Source of the DNA: Actinobacteria bacterium UBA912
Lineage (GTDB): Bacteria > Actinomycetota > Coriobacteriia > Anaerosomatales > UBA912
NCBI GenBank assembly: GCA_002293965.1
Contig: DBEG01000012.1
Coordinates: 1-6,034 of the forward strand
Direction of reading: 5' to 3'
Length of the DNA stretch: 6,034 bases
A program made the translations under genes and the position numbers. Numbering within the stretch: position 1 is the first letter of the stretch; each line of letters starts with the position of its first letter. The notes under the pieces are model-generated. The model worked only from the letters and a program-made list of their open reading frames with translations, did not search any database and was not told the origin of the DNA. Of this stretch, positions 1-4,867 are shown piece by piece.

Positions 1-801
1 GCAGCCACCGGCCGTCTCTCCAGCAGTTCGCCGAATTTGCAGAACATCCCGGTGCGCACGGAACTCGGTCGTCGTATCAGGGCCGCATTCGTTCCGGCTA
101 TCGAAGGCGACTTGATAGTGGCCGCCGACTATTCGCAGATCGAGTTGCGGATCCTCGCTCACCTATCGGGCGATCAAGGGTTGATCGAAGCGTTCACAGA
201 CGGCAGGGACTTCCACGCCGTGACAGCGTCGCGCGTCTTCGGCGTGCCGGTGGAGGATGTGCCGCAAGGGTATCGGGCGAAGGCCAAGGCCGTGAACTTC
301 GGCATCGTATATGGCCAGAGCGCTCATGGACTCGCCGACTCGCTCAAGATCGGGCACGGCGAGGCGCAGGACATGATCGACCGCTACTACGCGGCGTACC
401 CCCGTGTGCGCGCGTATCTCGACGAGACCGTCGCCTCGGCGCACAGGCTGGGCTATGCGAGCACGCTTTTCGGGCGCAAGCGACGGATCCCGGAGCTCAA
501 GAGTCCGAACTTCAACCTGCGCGCCTTCGGTGAGCGCACAGCGATGAACCACCCGATGCAGGGAACCGCCGCCGACATCATGAAGCTCGCGATGATCGAG
601 GTCGACCGCAAGCTGCGCGAATCCAAGCTCGAAGCCCGGATGCTGCTGCAAGTCCACGACGAACTCGTCTTCGAGTGTCCCTCCCAGGAACTGCAGGCGC
701 TCACCACACTTGCCGAAGAGGCGATGGCGAGCGTGGCCGAACTCGCCGTTCCGCTAGAGGTGGGAGTCGCCGCAGGTAAGAACTGGGCAGTGGCGAAGTA
801 G
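1..801 (+). CDS. polA: DNA polymerase I, C-terminal polymerase domain (partial, 5' end outside window)
   Basis: Family A DNA polymerase, which fills gaps during excision repair and Okazaki fragment maturation. The reading frame is open from base 1, so the gene starts upstream; 266 residues are visible, covering the palm and part of the fingers. The fragment opens with the family signature TGRLSSSSPNLQNIP. Motif A is DYSQIELR, with the metal-binding Asp at visible residue 43. Motif B is R-x3-K-x3-F-x3-Y (R92, K96, F100, Y104). Motif C is QVHDELVFE, with Asp220. The 177-residue spacing of the two catalytic Asp residues equals that of E. coli D705 and D882. Phe at the E. coli F762 position predicts normal discrimination against dideoxynucleotides. 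The C-terminus GKNWAVAK is typical of a complete end. The exonuclease domains cannot be judged here. The TTG at 37 is an internal Leu codon, not a start. Confidence 0.98.
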   Translation, partial: AATGRLSSSSPNLQNIPVRTELGRRIRAAFVPAIEGDLIVAADYSQIELRILAHLSGDQGLIEAFTDGRDFHAVTASRVFGVPVEDVPQGYRAKAKAVNFGIVYGQSAHGLADSLKIGHGEAQDMIDRYYAAYPRVRAYLDETVASAHRLGYASTLFGRKRRIPELKSPNFNLRAFGERTAMNHPMQGTAADIMKLAMIEVDRKLRESKLEARMLLQVHDELVFECPSQELQALTTLAEEAMASVAELAVPLEVGVAAGKNWAVAK

Positions 802-818
802 GAGGGCTGCGGCCAGGG

Positions 819-852
819 TTGTTTCTCGGCGGGGTATGACATAATATCATAC
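819..852 (+). promoter_or_regulatory. Candidate promoter/operator of the toxin-antitoxin module
   Basis: Positions 834-852 form a 19-bp near-palindrome centred on 843, with outer arms GTATGA and TCATAC and one mismatched pair (840/846). It is AT-rich against a GC-rich background and ends two bases before the antitoxin SD (GGAGGT, 855-860). A weak -35-like TTGTTT (819-824) lies 17 bp before TAATAT (842-847); CATAAT (840-845) is an alternative -10. Ribbon-helix-helix antitoxins commonly bind such palindromes over their own promoter. That the antitoxin binds here is inference. The palindrome is directly visible; the promoter elements are weak matches. Confidence 0.5.
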
Positions 853-865
853 TCGGAGGTGTAAC

Positions 866-1108
866 ATGGGTCGGTCAAAGGTCGCAATAACACTAGACGA
901 AGACACACTGGGGGCGTTGGATAGATTGATCGCCGAGCGCAGGTTCCCTAATCGTAGTCAAGCGATCCAGGAAGCTGTCGACGAGAAGCTGGCGCGCCTG
1001 TCGCAAGGTCGTCTCGCCAGGGAATGCGCCAAGCTGGATCCGGAGTTCGAAAAAGCGTTAGCTGAAGAGGGCATGAGTGGGGAGTTGAGTGAGTGGCCAG
1101 AATACTGA
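866..1108 (+). CDS. Ribbon-helix-helix (CopG/MetJ-type) antitoxin
   Basis: An 80-residue protein, predicted to be the antitoxin of the overlapping MazF-type toxin. Residues 4-10 (SKVAITL) fit the DNA-contacting beta strand. Residues 12-26 fit helix A and 29-45 (NRSQAIQEAV...) fit helix B of a ribbon-helix-helix dimer, the fold also used by the Gram-positive partners of MazF. The remainder, about 50-80, is acidic and ends LSEWPEY; it probably wraps the toxin as a flexible neutralising tail. The ATG at 866 has a strong SD, GGAGGT, with a 5-nt spacer. The gene lies 64 nt after polA, and its 3' end overlaps the toxin gene by 16 nt. The early codons are more AT-rich than the neighbours, consistent with acquisition by transfer. 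Repression of its own promoter through the palindrome at 834-852 is likely but not shown. The family assignment is firmer than the exact subfamily. Confidence 0.88.
   Translation: MGRSKVAITLDEDTLGALDRLIAERRFPNRSQAIQEAVDEKLARLSQGRLARECAKLDPEFEKALAEEGMSGELSEWPEY
1079..1095 (+). promoter_or_regulatory. Toxin ribosome binding site and GTG start inside the antitoxin gene
   Basis: GGGGAG (1079-1084) lies 8 nt before the GTG at 1093, within the last codons of the antitoxin. In the toxin frame a TGA stop occupies 1090-1092, directly before the GTG, so no earlier start is possible. The overlap suggests that ribosomes finishing the antitoxin start the toxin by translational coupling. Confidence 0.7.
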
Positions 1109-1431
1109 GGGGAGAGGTGCGCTGGGCCGACCTGGATCCGACGCGCGGACGGGAGCAGTCGGGGAAAAGACCGGTTCTGATCTTGAGCGCCGACGTCTTC
1201 AACGAGCGCTCCGGAACAGTCATCGCGGTGGCATTGACGAGTCAGCCGCAGCGAGCGGGATTTCCATTGACGCTTGCGCTCGGCGCAGACAGACTCCCAA
1301 AGCCGACGTGGGTCAAGATAAGTCAGATCCGGACTCTGTCTGTCAATCGGATCGGGAAGAGGCTCGGACTCCTCACGCAGGAAGAGGTGGAGAAGGTTCT
1401 TGAGGGGCTGAACGAGATCCTGGGAAACTAG
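1093..1431 (+). CDS. mazF: MazF/PemK-type endoribonuclease toxin
   Basis: A 112-residue protein of the MazF/PemK/NdoA family, whose members cut single-stranded RNA at short sequence motifs and halt growth when freed from the antitoxin. It begins with the family pattern: RGEVRWADLDP (6-16), then REQSGKRPVLILS (20-32). Arg26 and Thr49 (in ALTSQ, 48-51) align by motif with the catalytic Arg25 and Thr48 of B. subtilis NdoA, so the enzyme looks intact. VKISQIRTLS matches the later conserved block I recall as LLEQIRT, and the C-terminal helix EEVEKVLEGLNEIL is typical. Length is normal for the family. It follows and overlaps its antitoxin, the usual antitoxin-first order. Its cleavage sequence cannot be predicted from this window. 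Confidence 0.93.
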   Translation: MARILRGEVRWADLDPTRGREQSGKRPVLILSADVFNERSGTVIAVALTSQPQRAGFPLTLALGADRLPKPTWVKISQIRTLSVNRIGKRLGLLTQEEVEKVLEGLNEILGN

Positions 1432-1485
1432 CAGCCAGAGAGCAAGGCCAGGCCGTAAGGCATCTGACGCCGGAAAGGACGCAAT

Positions 1486-2040
1486 ATGAGCAGACCGATC
1501 CACATCCTCGGCATCGCAGGGAGTCTTCGGCGGGGCTCATACAACGTGAGCGCACTGCGAGCGGCCGCCGAACTCGTGCCTGAAGGAGCAACACTCGAGA
1601 TCTTCGAGATCGACGGCATCCCGCTGTTCTGCCAGGACGAAGAGCGCGATCCACCCGCCGAGGTCGTCCGGCTGAAGGACCGCATCCGCGAGGCTGACGC
1701 AGTTCTGTTCGTCACTCCGGAGTACAACTACTCGGTGCCCGGCGTTCTGAAGAACGCGATCGACTGGGCGTCTCGGCCTTATGTCGACAATGCTTGGAGC
1801 GGTAAGCCCGCCGCGATCATGGGTGCGTCGGTCGGGGCGCTAGGCACGGCTCGGGCGCAATACCACCTGCGGCAGATGATGGTCTTTTTGGACATGCATC
1901 CGATAAACCGGCCCGAGGTCATGATCAGCAGCGCCTCGCAGCGCTTCGACGAGCACGGACGGCTGACCGATCCGACCAGCAGGGACCTGATCGCCAAGCT
2001 GCTGGAGATGTTGGTCGAAAGGGCGAGGCTCCATGGCTGA
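1486..2040 (+). CDS. NAD(P)H-dependent FMN reductase (flavodoxin fold, ChrR/YieF type)
   Basis: A 184-residue cytoplasmic flavoprotein of the NADPH-dependent FMN reductase family, members of which reduce quinones, azo dyes, chromate or free flavin. The N-terminus shows beta1 and the FMN phosphate loop: ILGIAGSLRRGSYN (7-20). The block TPEYNYSVPGVLKNAIDW (77-94) is the flavin-contacting signature of this group. GASVGALGTARAQYHLRQ (113-130) is the next conserved loop. Length matches the family (about 180-190). The ATG at 1486 has the SD AAAGGA (1474-1479) with a 6-nt spacer. The gene lies 54 nt after the toxin; I see no good separate promoter or terminator in the gap, so cotranscription is possible. 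Its physiological substrate cannot be told from sequence. There is no sign of nickel, chromium or drug-resistance neighbours in the window. Confidence 0.93.
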   Translation: MSRPIHILGIAGSLRRGSYNVSALRAAAELVPEGATLEIFEIDGIPLFCQDEERDPPAEVVRLKDRIREADAVLFVTPEYNYSVPGVLKNAIDWASRPYVDNAWSGKPAAIMGASVGALGTARAQYHLRQMMVFLDMHPINRPEVMISSASQRFDEHGRLTDPTSRDLIAKLLEMLVERARLHG

Positions 2041-2100
2041 TCCTCGCCGTCTACTCGCGGTCCAGTGCGGCTGATATAGGCACCCGCAGGAACAAACATT

Positions 2101-2129
2101 TTGAACCCCTTGCGCTCACGATGTATACT
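2101..2129 (+). promoter_or_regulatory. Sigma-70-type promoter for rpsA
   Basis: TTGAAC (2101-2106) and TATACT (2124-2129) are separated by 17 bp, matching the housekeeping consensus at 4/6 and 5/6 positions with ideal spacing. The local sequence is AT-rich compared with the surrounding genes. Transcription would begin near 2136 and leave a leader of about 134 nt before rpsA. No coding region overlaps it. Positions 2041-2100 between the reductase gene and this promoter hold nothing I recognise. Confidence 0.7.
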
Positions 2130-2153
2130 TTGGATTTGGTGTCTCGGAATTCT

Positions 2154-2167
2154 CCGCGACATCGCGG
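2154..2167 (+). other. Small GC hairpin in the rpsA leader
   Basis: CCGCG (2154-2158) and CGCGG (2163-2167) form a perfect 5-bp stem around ACAT, about 20 nt into the predicted rpsA leader. No T-run follows, so it is not an intrinsic terminator. It could stabilise the 5' end of the mRNA or be part of a larger leader fold; its function is unknown. Confidence 0.4.
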
Positions 2168-2233
2168 TTAAGTAATGTTGGCCCTGGAAATGTATGGACA
2201 GCTTTAGGCGATTCGATCCTGTAGGCGACCAGA

Positions 2234-2262
2234 ACACGAAGGGGCCCCGACACGAAGGGGCC
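2234..2262 (+). promoter_or_regulatory. Tandem SD-like repeat and hairpin at the rpsA translation start
   Basis: The 13-bp sequence ACACGAAGGGGCC occurs twice (2234-2246 and 2250-2262), separated by 3 nt. The second copy provides AAGGGG (2255-2260), a wobble match to the SD AAGGAG, 9 nt before the rpsA ATG. No better SD is present. GGCCCC (2243-2248) is fully complementary to GGGGCC (2257-2262) and would form a 6-bp GC hairpin with loop GACACGAA, hiding part of that SD. Proteobacterial rpsA mRNAs are known to use a structured leader with a weak SD for autoregulation by S1. A similar role here is inference. Confidence 0.5.
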
Positions 2263-2269
2263 AACCCGG

Positions 2270-3580
2270 ATGAGTGAGCACGAGAACGAGCAGTTCGTAG
2301 AGCAGGAAGTATTCACCGATGAGGAGATGTTCGCACTCATCGATGGCACTATGGCTGATTTCGACGACGGCGATCTGGTCGCCGGTACAGTTGTTAAGGT
2401 CGAGCGCGACGAAGTGCTGCTCGATATCGGATACAAATCCGAAGGTGTTATTCCCTCACGCGAGCTTTCCATCCGCAAGGATGTCAATCCTTCCGAAGTG
2501 GTCGCCGTCGGCGATCAGATCGAAGCTCTCGTTCTCCAGAAAGAAGACAAGGACGGACGCCTCATCCTCTCCAAGAAGCGCGCCGAGTACGAGCGTGCGT
2601 GGAAGAACATCGAGGAGAAGTTCGAGTCCGGCGAGAACGTCGAGGGTGAGGTCATCGAGATCGTCAAGGGTGGACTCATCATCGACATCGGCCTGCGCGG
2701 CTTCTTGCCCGCATCCTTGGTCGATCTGCGCAGGGTCAAGGACCTGATCACCTACATGGGAACCAGGCTCGAGGCTCGCGTCATCGAGATGGACCGCAAT
2801 CGCAACAACGTCGTCCTTTCGCGTCGCGTCGTGCTTGAGGAAGGCCGCAAGTCCGAGCGCTCCGAGGTTCTCGGCAAGCTGGCCAAGGGCCAGATACTGC
2901 CTGGCGTGGTCTCGAGCATCGTTGACTTCGGTGCCTTCGTCGACCTAGGCGGGATCGATGGACTGGTCCACATCTCCGAGCTTTCTTGGAGCCACGTCAG
3001 CCATCCGTCAGAGGTGGTCAAGGTGGGCGACGAGGTCGAGGTCAAGGTCCTCGAGGTGGACGCCAGCCGGGAGAGGATCTCGCTCGGCCTGAAGCAGACC
3101 CAGCCCGATCCGTGGCAGGAGATGGTCAAGAAGTATCCGGTCGGTTCGATCATCGAGGGTCGGGTCACCAAGATGGTGCCGTTCGGCGTGTTCGTCGAGA
3201 TCGGTGACAACATCGAGGGTCTCGTGCACATCTCCGAGATGGCGCGCGGCCATGTCGATACCCCCGAGCAGGTCACCTCGGTCGGCGAGAACATCCACGT
3301 CAAGGTGCAGGAAGTCGATCTGGACCGCCGTCGCATCTCGCTGTCGATGAGGGCAGCAGGCGAGGCGCTGGGAACAGTCATCGAGATGCCGCCGAGAGAG
3401 GCTTCTGAGTTCATCGAGGATTCTGACGCCGAGGAGGCCCCCGAGGCCCCCGAGGTTGCTGTCGGTGAGACCCCCGAGGCCGACGAGCCCGATGCCGAGG
3501 AAGCCCCCGAGGCCGACGAACCTGTCGCCGAGGAAGCTCCTGAGGCCGACGAGCCCGCCGCCGCCGAGGAAGACAAGTAG
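2270..3580 (+). CDS. rpsA: 30S ribosomal protein S1, four S1 domains and an acidic repeat tail
   Basis: A 436-residue protein that brings mRNA to the small ribosomal subunit. It carries four OB-fold S1 domains at roughly 33-104, 121-187, 207-275 and 292-361. Domains 3 and 4 show the full RNA-binding signature (DFGAFVDLGGIDGLVHISEL, 219-238; PFGVFVEIGDNIEGLVHISEM, 304-324). Domains 1 and 2 are more divergent (YKSEGVIPSREL; LRGFLPASLVDL), as expected for the ribosome-docking pair. The four-domain form is usual in Actinobacteria, whereas E. coli S1 has six. A low-complexity tail (377-436) has 27 acidic residues and one basic residue, including three 11-residue repeats. The ATG at 2270 was chosen because it opens MSEHENEQFVEQEV and leads smoothly to domain 1; its SD is only a wobble match. 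It probably has its own promoter (2101-2129) and ends in a terminator. Confidence 0.98.
   Translation: MSEHENEQFVEQEVFTDEEMFALIDGTMADFDDGDLVAGTVVKVERDEVLLDIGYKSEGVIPSRELSIRKDVNPSEVVAVGDQIEALVLQKEDKDGRLILSKKRAEYERAWKNIEEKFESGENVEGEVIEIVKGGLIIDIGLRGFLPASLVDLRRVKDLITYMGTRLEARVIEMDRNRNNVVLSRRVVLEEGRKSERSEVLGKLAKGQILPGVVSSIVDFGAFVDLGGIDGLVHISELSWSHVSHPSEVVKVGDEVEVKVLEVDASRERISLGLKQTQPDPWQEMVKKYPVGSIIEGRVTKMVPFGVFVEIGDNIEGLVHISEMARGHVDTPEQVTSVGENIHVKVQEVDLDRRRISLSMRAAGEALGTVIEMPPREASEFIEDSDAEEAPEAPEVAVGETPEADEPDAEEAPEADEPVAEEAPEADEPAAAEEDK
3473..3571 (+). repeat. Three tandem 33-bp repeats coding the acidic tail of S1
   Basis: Three consecutive in-frame 33-bp units encode PEADEPxAEEA (residues 402-412, 413-423, and 424-434, where the last unit ends differently as PAAAEE). 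The variable position is Asp, Val, then Ala. The copies differ mainly at synonymous or single positions, so they look like recent expansion by slippage or unequal recombination. Degenerate EAP-type sequence just upstream (387-395) may be an older copy. Confidence 0.85.
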
Positions 3581-3603
3581 CGCCAAGCGAAGCACAACCT
3601 AGT

Positions 3604-3631
3604 TTGACACCAGGGGCCGGGCGCATTGAAT
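3604..3631 (+). promoter_or_regulatory. Candidate promoter for coaE embedded in the rpsA terminator
   Basis: A perfect -35 hexamer TTGACA (3604-3609) lies 16 bp before TTGAAT (3626-3631), which matches the -10 consensus at 4/6. The -10 falls in the loop region of the terminator hairpin at 3613-3648. Transcription would begin near 3638, so the new RNA would lack the left arm and could not form the terminator. The 16-bp spacer is very GC-rich and the -10 is imperfect, so strength is uncertain. Confidence 0.45.
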
Positions 3632-3655
3632 TCGAAGTGCCCGGCCCCGTTCTTT
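3613..3655 (+). terminator. Rho-independent terminator after rpsA
   Basis: GGGGCCGGGC (3613-3622) and GCCCGGCCCC (3639-3648) form a perfect 10-bp GC-rich stem, which may extend by a G·T wobble (3623/3638) and a C-G pair (3624/3637). It is followed by GTTCTTT (3649-3655), a short U-rich tract. It lies 32 nt after the rpsA stop and ends 14 nt before coaE. The U-tract is interrupted, so termination may be partial and allow some readthrough into coaE. Confidence 0.8.
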
Positions 3656-3658
3656 ACC

Positions 3659-3663
3659 GGAGG
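3659..3663 (+). promoter_or_regulatory. coaE: Shine-Dalgarno deciding the coaE start
   Basis: GGAGG with a 6-nt spacer before the ATG at 3670. This favours that ATG over the in-frame TTG at 3604, which lies in the terminator region, has no SD, and would add 22 residues ahead of the P-loop strand. Confidence 0.85.
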
Positions 3664-3669
3664 CGCATC

Positions 3670-4278
3670 ATGCACGTCATAGTCATCACAGGAGGGATCG
3701 CCTCAGGAAAGTCGACCGCCTGTGATTACCTCCAGTCCAAGGGGGCCGTTGTCATCTCGACAGATGCGATAGCCCATGGAATCCTCGCCTCGAATCCCGG
3801 CAAGCGCGATGAGCTGGTCAAGGCGTTCGGAAGTGGGATCCTCGACTCGGCCGGGCACATAGACCGCAAGGCCCTGGCCGCCATCGTGTTCCGGGATCCG
3901 CAGGCTACCAGCCGCCTCAACGCCATCACCCACCCTGCGATCCTGCGCGAGCTTTCTGAGGGCGTTGCAGCGCTCCGCCTCCTCCAGAGCCCTCCTGAAG
4001 TCGTGATCGTGGAGATACCACTGCTTGCAGAAGCACCCGCATTCGCCGAGGTCGCCGACACGGTACTCGCGATCGAAGCCCCGGAGAGAGACCGCGTGGA
4101 ACGAGCGCTCCTGTGGGGGCGCGATGAAGGCGACATCCGCCGAAGGGTGGCGCTTCAGGCCACCGACGCCGAAAGGTCGTCGCTGGCCGACACCGTCATC
4201 GTCAACGACGGCTCGAAAGAAGAGCTTCTCGGCAAGTTGGACGAGTATTGGGAGCTAGTGACCTCTCGTGGCGCGTAG
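3670..4278 (+). CDS. coaE: Dephospho-CoA kinase
   Basis: A 202-residue cytosolic kinase that phosphorylates the ribose 3'-hydroxyl of dephospho-CoA with ATP, the last step of coenzyme A synthesis. The start MHVIVITGGIASGKST gives the P-loop strand, with GGIASGKST at 8-16. STDAIAH (30-36) holds the conserved Asp32 expected to act in substrate binding and catalysis. LNAITHPAI is the conserved HP motif, VEIPLLAE the next core block, and LADTVIVNDGSKEEL the C-terminal signature. Length is normal (about 200). It lacks the C-terminal GrpB-like extension that I recall in mycobacterial CoaE. The lid segment (ALLWGRDEGDIRRRVALQ) is divergent: Trp sits where I expect a conserved Arg, and it appears one residue shorter than in E. 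coli. The stop overlaps the next gene by 11 nt. Confidence 0.97.
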   Translation: MHVIVITGGIASGKSTACDYLQSKGAVVISTDAIAHGILASNPGKRDELVKAFGSGILDSAGHIDRKALAAIVFRDPQATSRLNAITHPAILRELSEGVAALRLLQSPPEVVIVEIPLLAEAPAFAEVADTVLAIEAPERDRVERALLWGRDEGDIRRRVALQATDAERSSLADTVIVNDGSKEELLGKLDEYWELVTSRGA

Positions 4279-4858
4279 CAGCGTATTGGCGTGGTACCGG
4301 TGGGCGATCATCGGCGCGCTGGCGATCATGGCCGCGGTCGCGTTCATGCACCTCAGAGGCCCCGAGGAGTGGCAGCGGCTCTACTACCGCCTGCCCGAGG
4401 AGCACATCGCGATGATAGCGACCTCCGCCGAGCGCCACGAGGTCAATCCCTACCTGGTCGCAGCGATCATCCACGCCGAATCGGGCTGGGAGCCGGATGC
4501 GGTCTCCTCGGCAGGTGCGGTCGGGCTGATGCAGATTCTGCCTTCGACCGCAGGTGACCTCGACCACTTGGTGGCAGTCGATGCCGACCCCACGGCGGCT
4601 GAGCTCAAGGACCCAGCCACCAACATCGAGTTCGGGACGGCGTACTTCCGTTTCCTGGTCGAGAGGTATCATGAGATCGAGCCCGCGCTGGCGGCCTATA
4701 ATGCTGGATTGAGGCATGTCGATGATTGGGTGGTCGAAGGAGACGATATCAGGGATGCGATCAGGTTCCCGGAGACGCGCCACTACGTGCTACGCGTCGT
4801 GCGCGCGAAAGAGGCGTACGAGCGTCTGTATCCCGGCGCTTTCGACGCAGGGCGATAA
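4268..4858 (+). CDS. Membrane-anchored lytic transglycosylase (SLT domain)
   Basis: A 196-residue protein predicted to cut the glycan strands of peptidoglycan outside the cytoplasmic membrane. A positive N-terminus (Arg3, Arg11) and a hydrophobic segment at about 12-27 form a signal anchor; no clear cleavage site or lipobox follows. The SLT domain spans about 44-190. It includes HAESGWEP with catalytic Glu71, SSAGAVGLMQILPSTA (80-95), and AAYNAG (142-147), the classic family 1 motifs. The GTG at 4268 is the first possible start, because a TGA (4259-4261) precedes it in frame. The nearest SD-like GGGAG (4250-4254) is 13 nt away, so translation probably depends on coupling to coaE, which it overlaps by 11 nt. 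It closely resembles the short Slt-type transglycosylases of Gram-positive bacteria. The exact partner and substrate preference are unknown. Confidence 0.93.
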   Translation: MARSSVLAWYRWAIIGALAIMAAVAFMHLRGPEEWQRLYYRLPEEHIAMIATSAERHEVNPYLVAAIIHAESGWEPDAVSSAGAVGLMQILPSTAGDLDHLVAVDADPTAAELKDPATNIEFGTAYFRFLVERYHEIEPALAAYNAGLRHVDDWVVEGDDIRDAIRFPETRHYVLRVVRAKEAYERLYPGAFDAGR

Positions 4859-4860
4859 GG
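4856..4860 (+). promoter_or_regulatory. uvrB: uvrB Shine-Dalgarno overlapping the transglycosylase stop
   Basis: TAAGG overlaps the TAA stop of the upstream gene and lies 7 nt before the uvrB ATG at 4868. This supports coupled translation and supports that ATG as the start, although it adds about 20 residues before the first conserved block. Confidence 0.6.
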
Positions 4861-4867
4861 CCTGCCG

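Noticed and set aside
802..833. Possible terminator after polA
   Set aside because: Only a 3-bp CTG/CAG stem is visible before a short T-rich stretch, too weak to call.
1089..1403. A GTG-initiated 104-codon frame overlapping the toxin
   Set aside because: The 1093 frame carries all MazF motifs and both catalytic residues; this one is low-complexity shadow.
1432..1485. Hairpin or promoter between the toxin and the FMN reductase
   Set aside because: GCC-gtaa-GGC gives only a 3-bp stem, and the best -35-like TTGAGG (1400-1405) has no -10 at suitable spacing.
2175..2207. A 10-codon upstream ORF (MLALEMYGQL) in the rpsA leader
   Set aside because: No SD precedes it and the peptide has no leader-peptide pattern such as a codon run; likely chance.
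2205..2228. TAGGCGA repeated at 2205 and 2222 in the rpsA leader
   Set aside because: Seven bases recurring once in 24 bp is weak, and no pairing or binding pattern supports it.
3604..3669. An extended coaE beginning at TTG 3604
   Set aside because: The extra 22 residues are translated from the terminator hairpin, there is no SD for the TTG, and GGAGG sits correctly before the ATG at 3670.
2752..3675. A 307-codon open frame on the - strand opposite rpsA
   Set aside because: It mirrors rpsA, is Ser/Ala-rich from antisense GC-biased codons, and shows no domain. rpsA is unambiguous on the + strand.
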